From positions 1-8,278 of the forward strand of contig JAFGNO010000005.1 of the NCBI GenBank assembly GCA_016926985.1: a stretch of DNA of 8,278 bases, read 5' to 3'. The translations under genes were made by a program, and so were the position numbers. This stretch comes from Anaerolineae bacterium (GTDB lineage Bacteria > Chloroflexota > Anaerolineae > Aggregatilineales > UBA3940). This document shows, piece by piece, positions 1-7,172 of the stretch; position 1 is the stretch's first letter, and each line of letters opens with the position of its first letter. The notes below the pieces were generated by a model. It saw only the letters and a program-made list of their open reading frames with translations, was not told the DNA's origin and did no database searches.

Positions 1-24
1 AAACATGCCCCTCGTTGCATGTTT
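1..24 (-). terminator. Perfect 8-bp inverted repeat at window edge, possible terminator of the operon
   Basis: AAACATGC (1-8) and GCATGTTT (17-24) are exact reverse complements around an 8-nt loop. In minus-strand RNA this is the last structure seen after the rhomboid gene, about 195 nt past its stop. The distal arm ends in UUU at the window edge, so any U-tract that would make it an intrinsic terminator lies outside the window. Position downstream of a long minus-strand operon makes a terminator plausible. The stem holds only three G-C pairs, and a regulatory palindrome for a gene further left is an equally good reading. Confidence 0.35.
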
Positions 25-219
25 GTTAAATGGGTCATTTTGAGGTTGGCTTCACAGTAGATTCAAACGCTGTAGTCCACTACCGTGCATTTTTGCGCGG
101 ATGCTAGCAATTGACCTCCTCCATCTGTCCCTGTATACGAACAGGATAAGGTGACGCTAAAGTCCGCAGGCCATCTTTGGTCAGATTAAGGATGATGGAA
201 ATGAAATCTTGCAGTCAGG
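1..219. other. Non-coding region downstream of the rhomboid gene
   Basis: No convincing gene was found on either strand. On the minus strand a strong Shine-Dalgarno-like GGAGGAGG (115-122) is followed only by a TTG at spacing 4 that opens a 15-codon frame ending in TGA, so it does not start a recognisable gene. A minus-strand ATG at 36-38 stays open to the window edge for 12 codons but has no ribosome binding site. Besides the edge palindrome, 53-60 can pair with 80-87 in minus-strand RNA (8 bp, one G-U) around a 19-nt loop. A competing short hairpin GTAGT-CC-ACTAC lies at 72-83. The region may be a 3' untranslated region or a leader for a gene to the left. Confidence 0.5.
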
Positions 220-882
220 TCATGGTTCTAAACCCTGCTCTGCCCGGCGCTCCCTGGACTCAAACAGCCGGGCGGTAAGCGCTCCAAAGGCAAATCCACC
301 GATGTGTGCCATGTAGGCTACGCCGCCTGACTGGACCTGCGCGACTGCACCCAGTTCACTGAAAAGCTGCGTCAGGAACCAGAGACCAACCAGCACAATG
401 GCCGGAACGAAGGCCACCCTGACAAACCAACCAAACAGGAGCACGGTGCGGATCCGGTCACGGGGGTAGGTGATCAGGAAGGCTCCCATGACTGCCGCGA
501 TAGCGCCGCTGGCCCCCAGGTTCGGCACCGTTGAATACGGCTGGATGATAATCTGTGCGGCGGAGGCCACCAGCCCGCCCAGCAGATAAAAAGCTGCGTA
601 GCGCAGCGGCCCCATCACATCCTCGATCTCCGGGCCGAAGGCCCAGAAGAAAACCATATTGCCGATGATGTGCATCCAGCCGGCGTGCATGAACATAGCG
701 GTCAGCAGGGTAAGCCAGTCCCGTCCAGCAGTGATATCTGCCGGGACAACTGACCAGCGATTGACAAACAGACCACCGCCGGACAATTCAACCATAAACA
801 TGATGGCATTCAGCCCGATGATGACCAGGGTCACAATGGGAAAATGCCGGGTTTGACGAGATGCATCACCCAGTGGAAACAT
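220..882 (-). CDS. Rhomboid family intramembrane serine protease
   Basis: A 220-residue polytopic protein of the rhomboid (S54) family, which cleaves substrate transmembrane segments inside the lipid bilayer. The hallmarks are present: the catalytic serine in LGASGAI (Ser125), the catalytic histidine in AHIGGFAFG (His193), and the conserved N-terminal HAGWMHIIGN (66-75) whose His/Asn residues sit near the active site. About six hydrophobic segments are visible (roughly 16-33, 56-80, 93-112, 123-138, 147-172, 187-204), matching a minimal six-helix bacterial rhomboid with no extra domain. The ATG is preceded by GGAGGAG four bases upstream, a strong site lying inside the end of the preceding gene, which it overlaps by 17 bp. 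It appears to be the last gene of the operon. The substrate is unknown; the neighbouring pump and YbhN-like membrane protein are candidates by context only. Confidence 0.93.
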   Translation of the reverse strand: MFPLGDASRQTRHFPIVTLVIIGLNAIMFMVELSGGGLFVNRWSVVPADITAGRDWLTLLTAMFMHAGWMHIIGNMVFFWAFGPEIEDVMGPLRYAAFYLLGGLVASAAQIIIQPYSTVPNLGASGAIAAVMGAFLITYPRDRIRTVLLFGWFVRVAFVPAIVLVGLWFLTQLFSELGAVAQVQSGGVAYMAHIGGFAFGALTARLFESRERRAEQGLEP

Positions 883-1939
883 TATTCTCCTCCATAGATA
901 AGCGGCCAGTTTTGGTAATGTGTTGGAGATAGGGGATCAGCGGGAAGCCCACCAGTGTTGGCAGCCAGAATGATATCGCGCGATAGGCCAGTATCACGAC
1001 CACCGTCACCGGGTCAGGAACCCCGAGCCCATCGTACAGGGCGGCCATGGTGGCTTCGACGATTCCCACACCGCCAGGCAGGAAGCCTGCCTTGCCGAGC
1101 AACAATGGTAGGCCATAACCAGTCAACAGCACACCAGGGCTGACAGCGTGACCGGCAGCCACAAAGACGAGGTAGAGAGTCAGCATATCGAAGCCGATAT
1201 TGATCGCCGCACCCAGCAGCGGCCCGCGCCAGCCACCGGCTTTCAGTGCATCCCAGGTAGTATACAACCGCGTCATGGTCTCCTGAGTCTGAGTAGGGTC
1301 ATAGGGCTTACGGCGCAGCCCGGCCCACCAGGCCCGGACGCGATCCACCTGCCTGGTCAGTGTCGCACGATGTTTCATTCCCCAGGCCAGCCCGCCGATA
1401 ATCCCGGCCAGCAGGAGGAGGATCACGGCAAAAGCAGTCGCCTGAAGGGTCGAGAGATCGTGAACCAGCAGCAGGTGAATCAAGCCAGCGATAGCGATCA
1501 GGGCCAGGATCAGGTTGTTGAACAGGGAGGGCAATGTCCCGGCCAGCAGGGCCCCTTCCTTGCTCACCCCACTCCCACGTGACCAGCGGAAGACCGCCGC
1601 CGCATTGCCGACCGCCCCGCCGGCCACCAGCCCGATATCAGAAGCGGCAGTGCTGATCAGAACGGCTCGGAGCAGCGGCAGCCGGTCCCGGACAATACCT
1701 GCTGCGGCGTATGACAGGTAGCCTAATCCGACATAGCTGAGCACCTGGGCTAGCAGGGCAAACCCAACCGCCAACAGCGACATCTGCTCGATCACCTTAA
1801 TGGAGTGTTCGAGCGCTGTGATCTGCGGTAATAGCAGGTGCACCGCCAATCCAACCAGAACCAGTGTAGGCAGACAGCGCAGTGGGCGTATGACCGCTTT
1901 GGGGATAGATACTTTGCGAAGACGCTCGATAATGGTCAT
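866..1939 (-). CDS. YbhN / lysylphosphatidylglycerol-synthase TM-domain family membrane protein (UPF0104)
   Basis: A 357-residue integral membrane protein of the family that shares the flippase-like membrane half of MprF (LPG synthase transmembrane domain, UPF0104). Hydrophobic segments lie near 24-40, 52-72, 95-115, 133-158, 166-187, 240-262, 265-282 and 311-336, with a basic cytoplasmic-looking loop at about 188-238. The C-terminal FLPGGVGIVEATMAALY (287-303) followed by AYRAISFWLPTLVGF (318-332) is typical of the family. There is no lysyl-transferase domain, so lipid aminoacylation is not expected; lipid or lipid-linked substrate translocation is the usual guess and is unproven here. The ATG overlaps the stop of the preceding P-type ATPase gene as ATGA, which implies translational coupling. 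Its end overlaps the rhomboid start by 17 bp. Only a weak Shine-Dalgarno is visible, consistent with reinitiation. Confidence 0.85.
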   Translation of the reverse strand: MTIIERLRKVSIPKAVIRPLRCLPTLVLVGLAVHLLLPQITALEHSIKVIEQMSLLAVGFALLAQVLSYVGLGYLSYAAAGIVRDRLPLLRAVLISTAASDIGLVAGGAVGNAAAVFRWSRGSGVSKEGALLAGTLPSLFNNLILALIAIAGLIHLLLVHDLSTLQATAFAVILLLLAGIIGGLAWGMKHRATLTRQVDRVRAWWAGLRRKPYDPTQTQETMTRLYTTWDALKAGGWRGPLLGAAINIGFDMLTLYLVFVAAGHAVSPGVLLTGYGLPLLLGKAGFLPGGVGIVEATMAALYDGLGVPDPVTVVVILAYRAISFWLPTLVGFPLIPYLQHITKTGRLSMEENNVSTG

Positions 1940-4506
1940 GGGAATAATCTCAGGTGAATACGTGACCGGCGAACGGGCTTTGGCGTTTCGCGATGCTGGC
2001 GGTAGAACCAGTATTTAGCCAGTTCCGATGCCGTAATGTAGAGGGCAGCGATACCCAACAGCGCTAGCAGCGTGGTCGGTGGGATAGGGGCCAGCCCCAG
2101 GCTGGTATTCAATGGCGTGTAAGGGATCAGCAGGGTTACCACGCTGACCGCCAATGCCGCAGCCAACAGCGCCCGGCTGGGCTTGCTGCGGAAGAATGGC
2201 TTCTGGGTACGCATCACCAGCAGGATCAGCAGTTCGGTGATGATCGACAGCACAAACCAGCCGCTGCGGAACTCATCCTGCCCCGCGTGCAGCACAAGCA
2301 GCAGCAGGCCGAAGGTCAGGTAGTCGAAGAGGGAACTGATCAGCCCAAAGGTCACCATAAAATCCCGGATGAAGCGAATATCCCAGCGGCGCGGGCAGGT
2401 GACCTGCTCGCGGTCAACCGCATCGCTGGCGATGGTCATAGCCGGGAAGTCAGTCAGGAAGTTGATCAGCAGGATTTGCTTGGGCAGCAGCGGCAGGAAG
2501 GGCATGAACAGCGAGGCCCCGGCCATGCTGAACATGTTGCCGAAGTTAGCGCTGGTGGTAATGAATACGTACTTGAGCGTGTTGGCGAAGGTGGTTCGCC
2601 CTAACTCGATGCCGCGCCGCAGTACAGCCAGGCTTTGCTCCATCAGCACAAAGTCGGCGGCATCTTTGGCTACATCAACGGCAGTGTCCACCGACACACC
2701 CACGTCTGCCGTATGCAGCGCAGGGGCATCGTTGATCCCGTCACCCATATAACCAACCACGTGATCACGTTTCTTCAGGGCGAGGATAATCCGTTCCTTC
2801 TGATTGGGATCAACTTCGCAATACAGGTTGGCCCTTTCAACCGCTTGCCACAGCGATTCGTCGCTCAGCGTGTTTAATTCCGCCCCGGTCAGTGCACCGG
2901 TTACTTCCAGACCCACCGCTTCGGCGGTATGCAGCGCTACCAGCTTGTTATCCCCGGTAATGATCTTCAATTGCACACCCAGGTCATTCAGGTCTGAGAT
3001 AGTCTGCTGGACATCCGGTTTGGGCGGGTCGAAGAACAGCAGGAATCCTTCAAAGATCATCTCCTGTTCGTCAGCCTGTGTGTACCGCTCCTGCGGCCTG
3101 ACCGCTTTGGACGCCACTCCCAGCACCCGGAAGCCCTGCCCACTCCAGTCGGCATAACGCTGCTGGATGTTGATGTCAATCTCGTCCAGCGCCTGGGTTG
3201 CCCCACCTATTCTGGCCTGAGAACATACTGCCAGTATGTTGTTCAAGGCACCCTTCATCACCAGGGTTTGCTCGTTGGCCTCCCGAATGACCACACTGAG
3301 CCGCTTGCGGTTGAAATCATACGGGATTTCGTCCACCTTGATCAAAGCACCGGGGTCAAATTCGCCGGAAGCCAGAATAGCTTCATCCAGCGGATTAGCC
3401 AGACCGGTCTGGAAGCAGGCATTGATAGCAGCCAACCGCAGAACATTCTCAGAAGGTTCACCTTCAACATTAACCGCCCCGTCTAACCTGACTACGCCAA
3501 CGGTCAGTGTACCGGTCTTGTCGGTACACAGTACATCCATACTGCCGAAGTTCTCGATGGAGGTCAGATGGCGGACGATGACGCCCTGCTGCGCCAGAGC
3601 CTTTGACCCCTGCGCGAGGGTAATGTTAATGATGGCAGGCAAAAGCTGGGGTGTCAGGCCGACCGCCAGCGCTACCGAGAACAGCAGCGAGTCAAGCGCC
3701 GGTTTCTGGAAAAACACGTTGATGGCAAACACAATGATTGTCAGCACCAGCATCAGCTCTGTCAGCAGGTAGCCGAAGCGCCGGATACCACGCTCAAATT
3801 CGGTTTCAGGCGGTCGCAGGGTCAGCGTCTCAGCGATCTGACCAAAGGCCGTTTGTGCTCCAGTCTGGACAATCAGTGCTTTAGCTGTGCCGCTGCGCAC
3901 GCTGGTTCCCATGAACACAACGTTAGTGCGGTCGCTTAGTCCGGCTGCCAGGGAAACCGGGGCCGGTTTCTTCTCGACCGGGAAGGTTTCCCCGGTGAGT
4001 ACCGCTTGGTTGACAAAGCAGTCAGTTGCCTCAATCACCACGCCATCCGCCGGGATCAGGCTGCCTGCCGAAAGCAGGACCATATCACCGGGTACGATTT
4101 CCTCCGCTGGGATGAACTGTACCTGCCCATCGCGCAGGCTGTTCACCCTGATCTGCACCCTGGCCCGCAGTTCCTCGACCGCATTACTGGCGCTGTACTC
4201 CTGGAAGAAGCTGAGTACAGCGCTGCCGAGGACGATCAGGAAGATGATCAGGGAGTCGAGCCAGTCACCCAGTGCCGCCGAGATACCGGTCGCTACCAGC
4301 AGAATCAGCATAATCGGGCTTTTGAATTGTTCCAGAAACAGCCGGAGAGCATCTGTCCTGTCTTTTGCTTTCAGCGTATTGGGGCCGTATTGGGCAAGTC
4401 GCTGCCGGGCCGCTTCCCCTGTCAGACCATCTGGCGTGGCCTGGAACTGCTGGAGGAGTTGATCGGTGCTCGACGCCCAGTAAGGGTTACTATCCGGTGG
4501 GAGCAT
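1936..4506 (-). CDS. mgtA: P-type ATPase, magnesium-translocating (MgtA-like) class
   Basis: An 856-residue ion pump that couples ATP hydrolysis to cation transport across the cytoplasmic membrane. Seen in order: N-terminal cation-ATPase domain (about 10-75), actuator domain with the TGE loop (171-173), the M4 motif GLTPQLLP (283-290), the phosphorylation site CTDKTGTLT with Asp329, nucleotide-binding domain, TGD (517-519), hinge motif GDGINDAP (588-595), the M6 segment NFLTDFPAMT (682-691) and a C-terminal membrane block to about 835. The phrase IENFGSMDVLCTDKTG and the arrangement after M6 (DYLTFG) point to the MgtA/MgtB class, which imports Mg2+. Length is slightly below the roughly 900 residues of enterobacterial MgtA. 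The M6 wording differs from what I recall for E. coli MgtA, so another divalent ion is possible. AGGAGAG lies eight bases before the ATG. The 34-bp gap to the mutase gene leaves no room for an mgtA-type leader RNA, so control is probably at the operon promoter. Confidence 0.88.
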   Translation of the reverse strand: MLPPDSNPYWASSTDQLLQQFQATPDGLTGEAARQRLAQYGPNTLKAKDRTDALRLFLEQFKSPIMLILLVATGISAALGDWLDSLIIFLIVLGSAVLSFFQEYSASNAVEELRARVQIRVNSLRDGQVQFIPAEEIVPGDMVLLSAGSLIPADGVVIEATDCFVNQAVLTGETFPVEKKPAPVSLAAGLSDRTNVVFMGTSVRSGTAKALIVQTGAQTAFGQIAETLTLRPPETEFERGIRRFGYLLTELMLVLTIIVFAINVFFQKPALDSLLFSVALAVGLTPQLLPAIINITLAQGSKALAQQGVIVRHLTSIENFGSMDVLCTDKTGTLTVGVVRLDGAVNVEGEPSENVLRLAAINACFQTGLANPLDEAILASGEFDPGALIKVDEIPYDFNRKRLSVVIREANEQTLVMKGALNNILAVCSQARIGGATQALDEIDINIQQRYADWSGQGFRVLGVASKAVRPQERYTQADEQEMIFEGFLLFFDPPKPDVQQTISDLNDLGVQLKIITGDNKLVALHTAEAVGLEVTGALTGAELNTLSDESLWQAVERANLYCEVDPNQKERIILALKKRDHVVGYMGDGINDAPALHTADVGVSVDTAVDVAKDAADFVLMEQSLAVLRRGIELGRTTFANTLKYVFITTSANFGNMFSMAGASLFMPFLPLLPKQILLINFLTDFPAMTIASDAVDREQVTCPRRWDIRFIRDFMVTFGLISSLFDYLTFGLLLLVLHAGQDEFRSGWFVLSIITELLILLVMRTQKPFFRSKPSRALLAAALAVSVVTLLIPYTPLNTSLGLAPIPPTTLLALLGIAALYITASELAKYWFYRQHRETPKPVRRSRIHLRLFP

Positions 4507-4540
4507 ATTATCTGCTCTCCTTTCTCACCGCGAAGTTCGG

Positions 4541-5290
4541 CTAGGTGGCCTTTTTGCCCTGGATACGGGCGGCTTCAACAGCCTGTTCGATCTCGTTCGG
4601 ATCGGCCAGATAGGTGTGGCGAACCGGAGTCATGTGTTCATCGAGATCATATACCAGGGGCATGCCGGTGGGGATATATAGGTCGGGAATGTTGTTGTCA
4701 GGGATGTTGTCCAGGTGCTTGACCAGCGCCCGCAGGCTGTTGCCATGTGCTACAATAAGGACCCGTTTACCACTGCGAACCACCGGTGTGATGACCTCAT
4801 GCCAGTAAGGCAAAAAGCGCGTAACCGTATCCTTGAGCGACTCGGTGAGCGGAATATCTTGTTTGTCCAACTCCTGGTAGCGTCGGTCATGACCGGGATA
4901 GCGGGGATCATCTTGCGCCAGCGGGGGTGGCTGCGTATCATAACTGCGCCGCCACAGGTGCACCTGCTCCTCGCCATATTGTGCTGCCGTTTCTGCCTTG
5001 TTCAGCCCTTGCAATGCGCCGTAATGCCGCTCGTTGAGCCGCCAGGAGAGATGCACCGGTATCCAGCTCAAATCCAGCTCTTCCTGGACGATCCACAGAG
5101 TCTTAATGGCCCGCCTGAGTACCGATGTAAAGGCTAGGTCAAAAGTGAACCCCTGCGCTTTGAGACGTTGGCCCGCTGTATGGGCCTCCTGGACACCTTG
5201 TTCGGTCAGGCCCACATCCGTCCAGCCGGTAAAGCGGTTCTCCTTGTTCCATTCGCTCTCGCCATGTCGCAGCAGAACCAGTGTATACAT
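4541..5290 (-). CDS. gpmA: 2,3-bisphosphoglycerate-dependent phosphoglycerate mutase
   Basis: A 249-residue cytosolic enzyme that interconverts 3- and 2-phosphoglycerate in glycolysis and gluconeogenesis through a phosphohistidine. The signature LRHGESEWN opens the protein with the phosphorylated His9. Other active-site residues are in place: Arg60 in LRRAIKT, Glu87 in LNERHYG and His182 in VAHGNSLRALVKHLD. The C-terminal IPTGMPLVYDLDE is characteristic of the cofactor-dependent enzyme, and the length is nearly identical to the E. coli enzyme (250), so this is a full dPGM rather than a generic histidine phosphatase. AGGAG lies seven bases before the ATG. It sits 27 bp after the glycosyltransferase gene and 34 bp before the pump gene, an unusual place for a glycolytic enzyme. 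Unlike the alternative mutase GpmI, this type needs no Mn2+. Confidence 0.95.
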   Translation of the reverse strand: MYTLVLLRHGESEWNKENRFTGWTDVGLTEQGVQEAHTAGQRLKAQGFTFDLAFTSVLRRAIKTLWIVQEELDLSWIPVHLSWRLNERHYGALQGLNKAETAAQYGEEQVHLWRRSYDTQPPPLAQDDPRYPGHDRRYQELDKQDIPLTESLKDTVTRFLPYWHEVITPVVRSGKRVLIVAHGNSLRALVKHLDNIPDNNIPDLYIPTGMPLVYDLDEHMTPVRHTYLADPNEIEQAVEAARIQGKKAT

Positions 5291-5317
5291 TTGGAAACTC
5301 CTGAAAAAGAAGTGTGA

Positions 5318-6451
5318 TTAGTTTGCCCAACCCATGCGCTGGTAGATTTGCTCGGCAATTTCATAGGCGGCGCGTGGTCGCCCCGTCTGTTCAGCCGCTG
5401 CTCGATAACTCTCCAGATCGTGTTCTTTCCCCGCCAGCCAGGTATAGACAGCGCTTAATGCACCGGTTGGCCCCGGTGCCCACACCCCGGCCCCACTTTC
5501 CACCGCATAACGCACATTACCGGCTTCCTGGCCAGGCAGCGCCTCATACAGGATAAGCGGTAAGCCGCAGGCCAGCGCCTCCGATACGATCAGGCCGCCC
5601 GCCTTGCAGATGATGAAGTCCGCGGCCAGCATCATTTCCGGCAGGTTCTTGACCAAACCATAGGTGTGGACGGTGCTGTGCCAGTCAGAACGAGCGAATT
5701 CGTCATCGACCTCATGAGCCCCGCCGCTGATCGCCGCAATCTGAAGGTTAAGCCCCGACTGGTCTAGCAGTTTGGCAATAATCGCTGTGCTTCGGCTGCG
5801 GGATGATCCGACGATCAGTGCGGTGGTTTGATCAGGAGTCCATCCCAGCGACTCCCGGATGGTCGTTTTATCGCGGGTTTCCCGTGCGATGGCCGGTTGG
5901 ACGGGCAGCCCACTGAAATAGACCCGGTCCGCTGCCAGCCCGCGTTCCAGGGCCTGATCGTAAACGCACCGGGTAGGGGCGAAGGTCAGGCTGGCCTTTT
6001 TATGGAACCACAGGTCATGAACGTCAATCAGGTCGGTAATGACGACAATGGTTTTTGTTTGAGTGCCTTGCTCGCGCAGTACCCGGATAACAGCCTGGAT
6101 GTAGGCCGGGTAGGTGGTCACAACGGCATCCGGCTGGTGGTGATCGATGATCTTGCTCAATGCCTTATGTAGCGCGACTGCAAGTACGTCCTGCATCGCG
6201 CTGGCAACCGGCGGGGTATCACTGGATTTGTATGAGAGCAAATACAGTCCAGGGTCTTCGATCACCATCCGGTCATAGCCGCTTTCCGCCTGTTTCATGA
6301 ACCTGGGGATATCGGGGTCTTCAATCGGGTTGATGATCTGAACCTCGCAATCATCACCATATTGCTCTATCAATGCCTCGCTAACGGCCTGCGCAGCCCG
6401 CCGGTGTCCAAAGCCTGCATCGGCTGTCAGGATGAGTATCGTCCTGGGCAT
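5318..6451 (-). CDS. MGDG-synthase-like glycosyltransferase (GT28 family, glycolipid synthesis)
   Basis: A 377-residue GT-B glycosyltransferase resembling monogalactosyldiacylglycerol synthase and processive diacylglycerol glucosyltransferases (UgtP type), which add a nucleotide-sugar-derived hexose to diacylglycerol on the inner membrane face. The N-terminal domain (about 1-185) begins with a buried strand and AGFGHRRAA (12-20), the acceptor-side loop usually written GGGHR. It also has TDLIDVHDLWFH (139-150) and GLPVQP (181-186). The C-terminal nucleotide-sugar domain has ISGGA (241-245), GLVKNLPEMM (265-274) and the sugar-nucleotide signature CKAGGLIVSEALACGLP (282-298) followed by LPGQEAGN (305-312). 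No transmembrane helix is seen. I chose the ATG at 6451 because AGGAGGT lies six bases upstream. An earlier in-frame ATG at 6478 would put that site inside the coding region. Sugar donor and acceptor lipid cannot be read from the sequence. Confidence 0.85.
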   Translation of the reverse strand: MPRTILILTADAGFGHRRAAQAVSEALIEQYGDDCEVQIINPIEDPDIPRFMKQAESGYDRMVIEDPGLYLLSYKSSDTPPVASAMQDVLAVALHKALSKIIDHHQPDAVVTTYPAYIQAVIRVLREQGTQTKTIVVITDLIDVHDLWFHKKASLTFAPTRCVYDQALERGLAADRVYFSGLPVQPAIARETRDKTTIRESLGWTPDQTTALIVGSSRSRSTAIIAKLLDQSGLNLQIAAISGGAHEVDDEFARSDWHSTVHTYGLVKNLPEMMLAADFIICKAGGLIVSEALACGLPLILYEALPGQEAGNVRYAVESGAGVWAPGPTGALSAVYTWLAGKEHDLESYRAAAEQTGRPRAAYEIAEQIYQRMGWAN

Positions 6452-6457
6452 ATGCCT

Positions 6458-6464
6458 ACCTCCT
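6458..6464 (-). promoter_or_regulatory. Ribosome binding site that decides the glycosyltransferase start
   Basis: AGGAGGT, a near-perfect anti-16S match, lies six bases before the ATG at 6451. The in-frame ATG at 6478 has nothing comparable upstream, so the shorter 377-residue protein is preferred. Confidence 0.8.
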
Positions 6465-6471
6465 GTGCCGT

Positions 6472-6506
6472 TTGACACTTCCTGATAAACCTGTCCGATC
6501 TGTCAA
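6472..6506. repeat. Inverted repeat TTGACA-N23-TGTCAA between PRC-barrel and glycosyltransferase genes
   Basis: TTGACA (6472-6477) and TGTCAA (6501-6506) are exact reverse complements separated by 23 bp in the 69-bp gap. The minus-strand copy looks like a -35 hexamer, but no good -10 follows at 16-18 bp. A hairpin, a spaced operator or coincidence are all possible. Confidence 0.25.
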
Positions 6507-6520
6507 GTTGGGCTGTTTAG

Positions 6521-7138
6521 TTATGATCGATGCTTTTTATGTACTGGTATGGTGGGTAAGGCTTCCACCTCCTGCCGGGTGAGTTTCAGAAAGATCGTGT
6601 CTTCATCTATCCGGTCGATCTGTGGAACCGGAATCGTCACATCCTGCTGCCCCCACAGGTGACCCTCGCGTAAGACCAGGTGAGTGATCCGGCTGTCTGC
6701 CGGGTTAACCAGCAGTTCATCTACCCGGCCAATGCGTCCATTGGTGGCCCGCACCAGGGAACCGCGCCTGATCGAAACCTCATCGGGTGGCAGGTTCTCA
6801 ACCATCACCGGCAGAGCGGCTTCGTCGGGGAGCACATACGGCCAGAAGACGACCTGTTCTGGAGCATAGGGGTTGAATGGTTCATCAGTCGGAAGAAACT
6901 CAACTTCCAGGAAAGATTCCATGAAAATCAGGTCACTACCCTGGCAGCGCAAAACAATACGATCCTCAGATGTTTTTGTTACCATCTCGACCGGGACCAG
7001 CACTTGAATCCGTGCACCATGCTGCTTTTTGACAACCAGATGTGTCACCGTCCTGGCTATCGGATCGATGACGGCCCGCGTCGAATGGCCGCATAATCCA
7101 TCGGTGCAGTAAATCTCAACATCCAACGGTAAATCCAC
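6521..7138 (-). CDS. Tandem PRC-barrel domain protein
   Basis: A 205-residue soluble protein with two PRC-barrel-like domains. The first spans about 4-65 (LDVEIYCTDGLCGHST, then VTHLVV at 31-36) and the second about 123-190 (RRGSLVRATNGRIGRVDELLV, then ITHLVL at 151-156). The halves repeat the same plan of an initial strand, a Gly-rich turn, a xTHLVx strand and a closing Ile-Asp segment, as if duplicated. A Pro-rich linker at about 82-120 joins them. PRC-barrels occur in photosynthetic reaction centre H subunits, RimM and many uncharacterised proteins, usually as protein- or RNA-contact modules, so no function is claimed. I start it at GTG 7138 because GGAGGG lies six bases upstream and the known N-terminal pattern of such proteins begins there. 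An upstream in-frame ATG at 7312 would add 58 residues of non-conserved sequence. It is the first gene of the likely operon. Confidence 0.75.
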   Translation of the reverse strand: MDLPLDVEIYCTDGLCGHSTRAVIDPIARTVTHLVVKKQHGARIQVLVPVEMVTKTSEDRIVLRCQGSDLIFMESFLEVEFLPTDEPFNPYAPEQVVFWPYVLPDEAALPVMVENLPPDEVSIRRGSLVRATNGRIGRVDELLVNPADSRITHLVLREGHLWGQQDVTIPVPQIDRIDEDTIFLKLTRQEVEALPTIPVHKKHRS

Positions 7139-7144
7139 AGTTAT

Positions 7145-7150
7145 CCCTCC
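7145..7150 (-). promoter_or_regulatory. Ribosome binding site that decides the PRC-barrel GTG start
   Basis: GGAGGG lies six bases before the GTG at 7138. It outweighs the absence of an ATG and excludes the 58-codon upstream extension. Confidence 0.75.
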
Positions 7151-7172
7151 TACAAAATATTGACCAGCAGTT

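Larger units (their letters stand above)
220..7138 (-). other. Probable six-gene operon
   Basis: Six codirectional genes are separated by gaps of 69, 27, 34, -4 and -17 bp, in order PRC-barrel protein, MGDG-synthase-like glycosyltransferase, phosphoglycerate mutase, MgtA-like ATPase, YbhN-like protein, rhomboid. The ATGA overlap and the 17-bp overlap make coupling of the last three membrane proteins likely. No internal terminator is visible. Internal promoters cannot be excluded, especially in the 69-bp gap. Confidence 0.7.

Noticed and set aside
53..122. tRNA-like pieces on the minus strand (TCAATTGCTAGCA resembling a D-loop and GTTTGAATC resembling a T-loop)
   Set aside because: The T-stem does not pair, the anticodon arm cannot be formed and no acceptor stem closes, so there is no tRNA.
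130..145. CCTGT-ATACGA-ACAGG hairpin
   Set aside because: It is a five-pair stem with no U-tract on the minus strand, too weak to call.
1148..1582. Plus-strand 144-codon frame opposite the YbhN-like gene
   Set aside because: It has a Gln/Gly/Pro-rich composition typical of a frame antisense to a hydrophobic protein, with no family resemblance.
3887..4722. Long plus-strand open frames of 191 and 238 codons opposite the pump and mutase genes
   Set aside because: They are antisense shadows of two strongly identified minus-strand genes. They show no recognisable motif, have Arg/Ser/Pro-rich or Gln-rich composition typical of shadow frames, and lack convincing ribosome binding sites.
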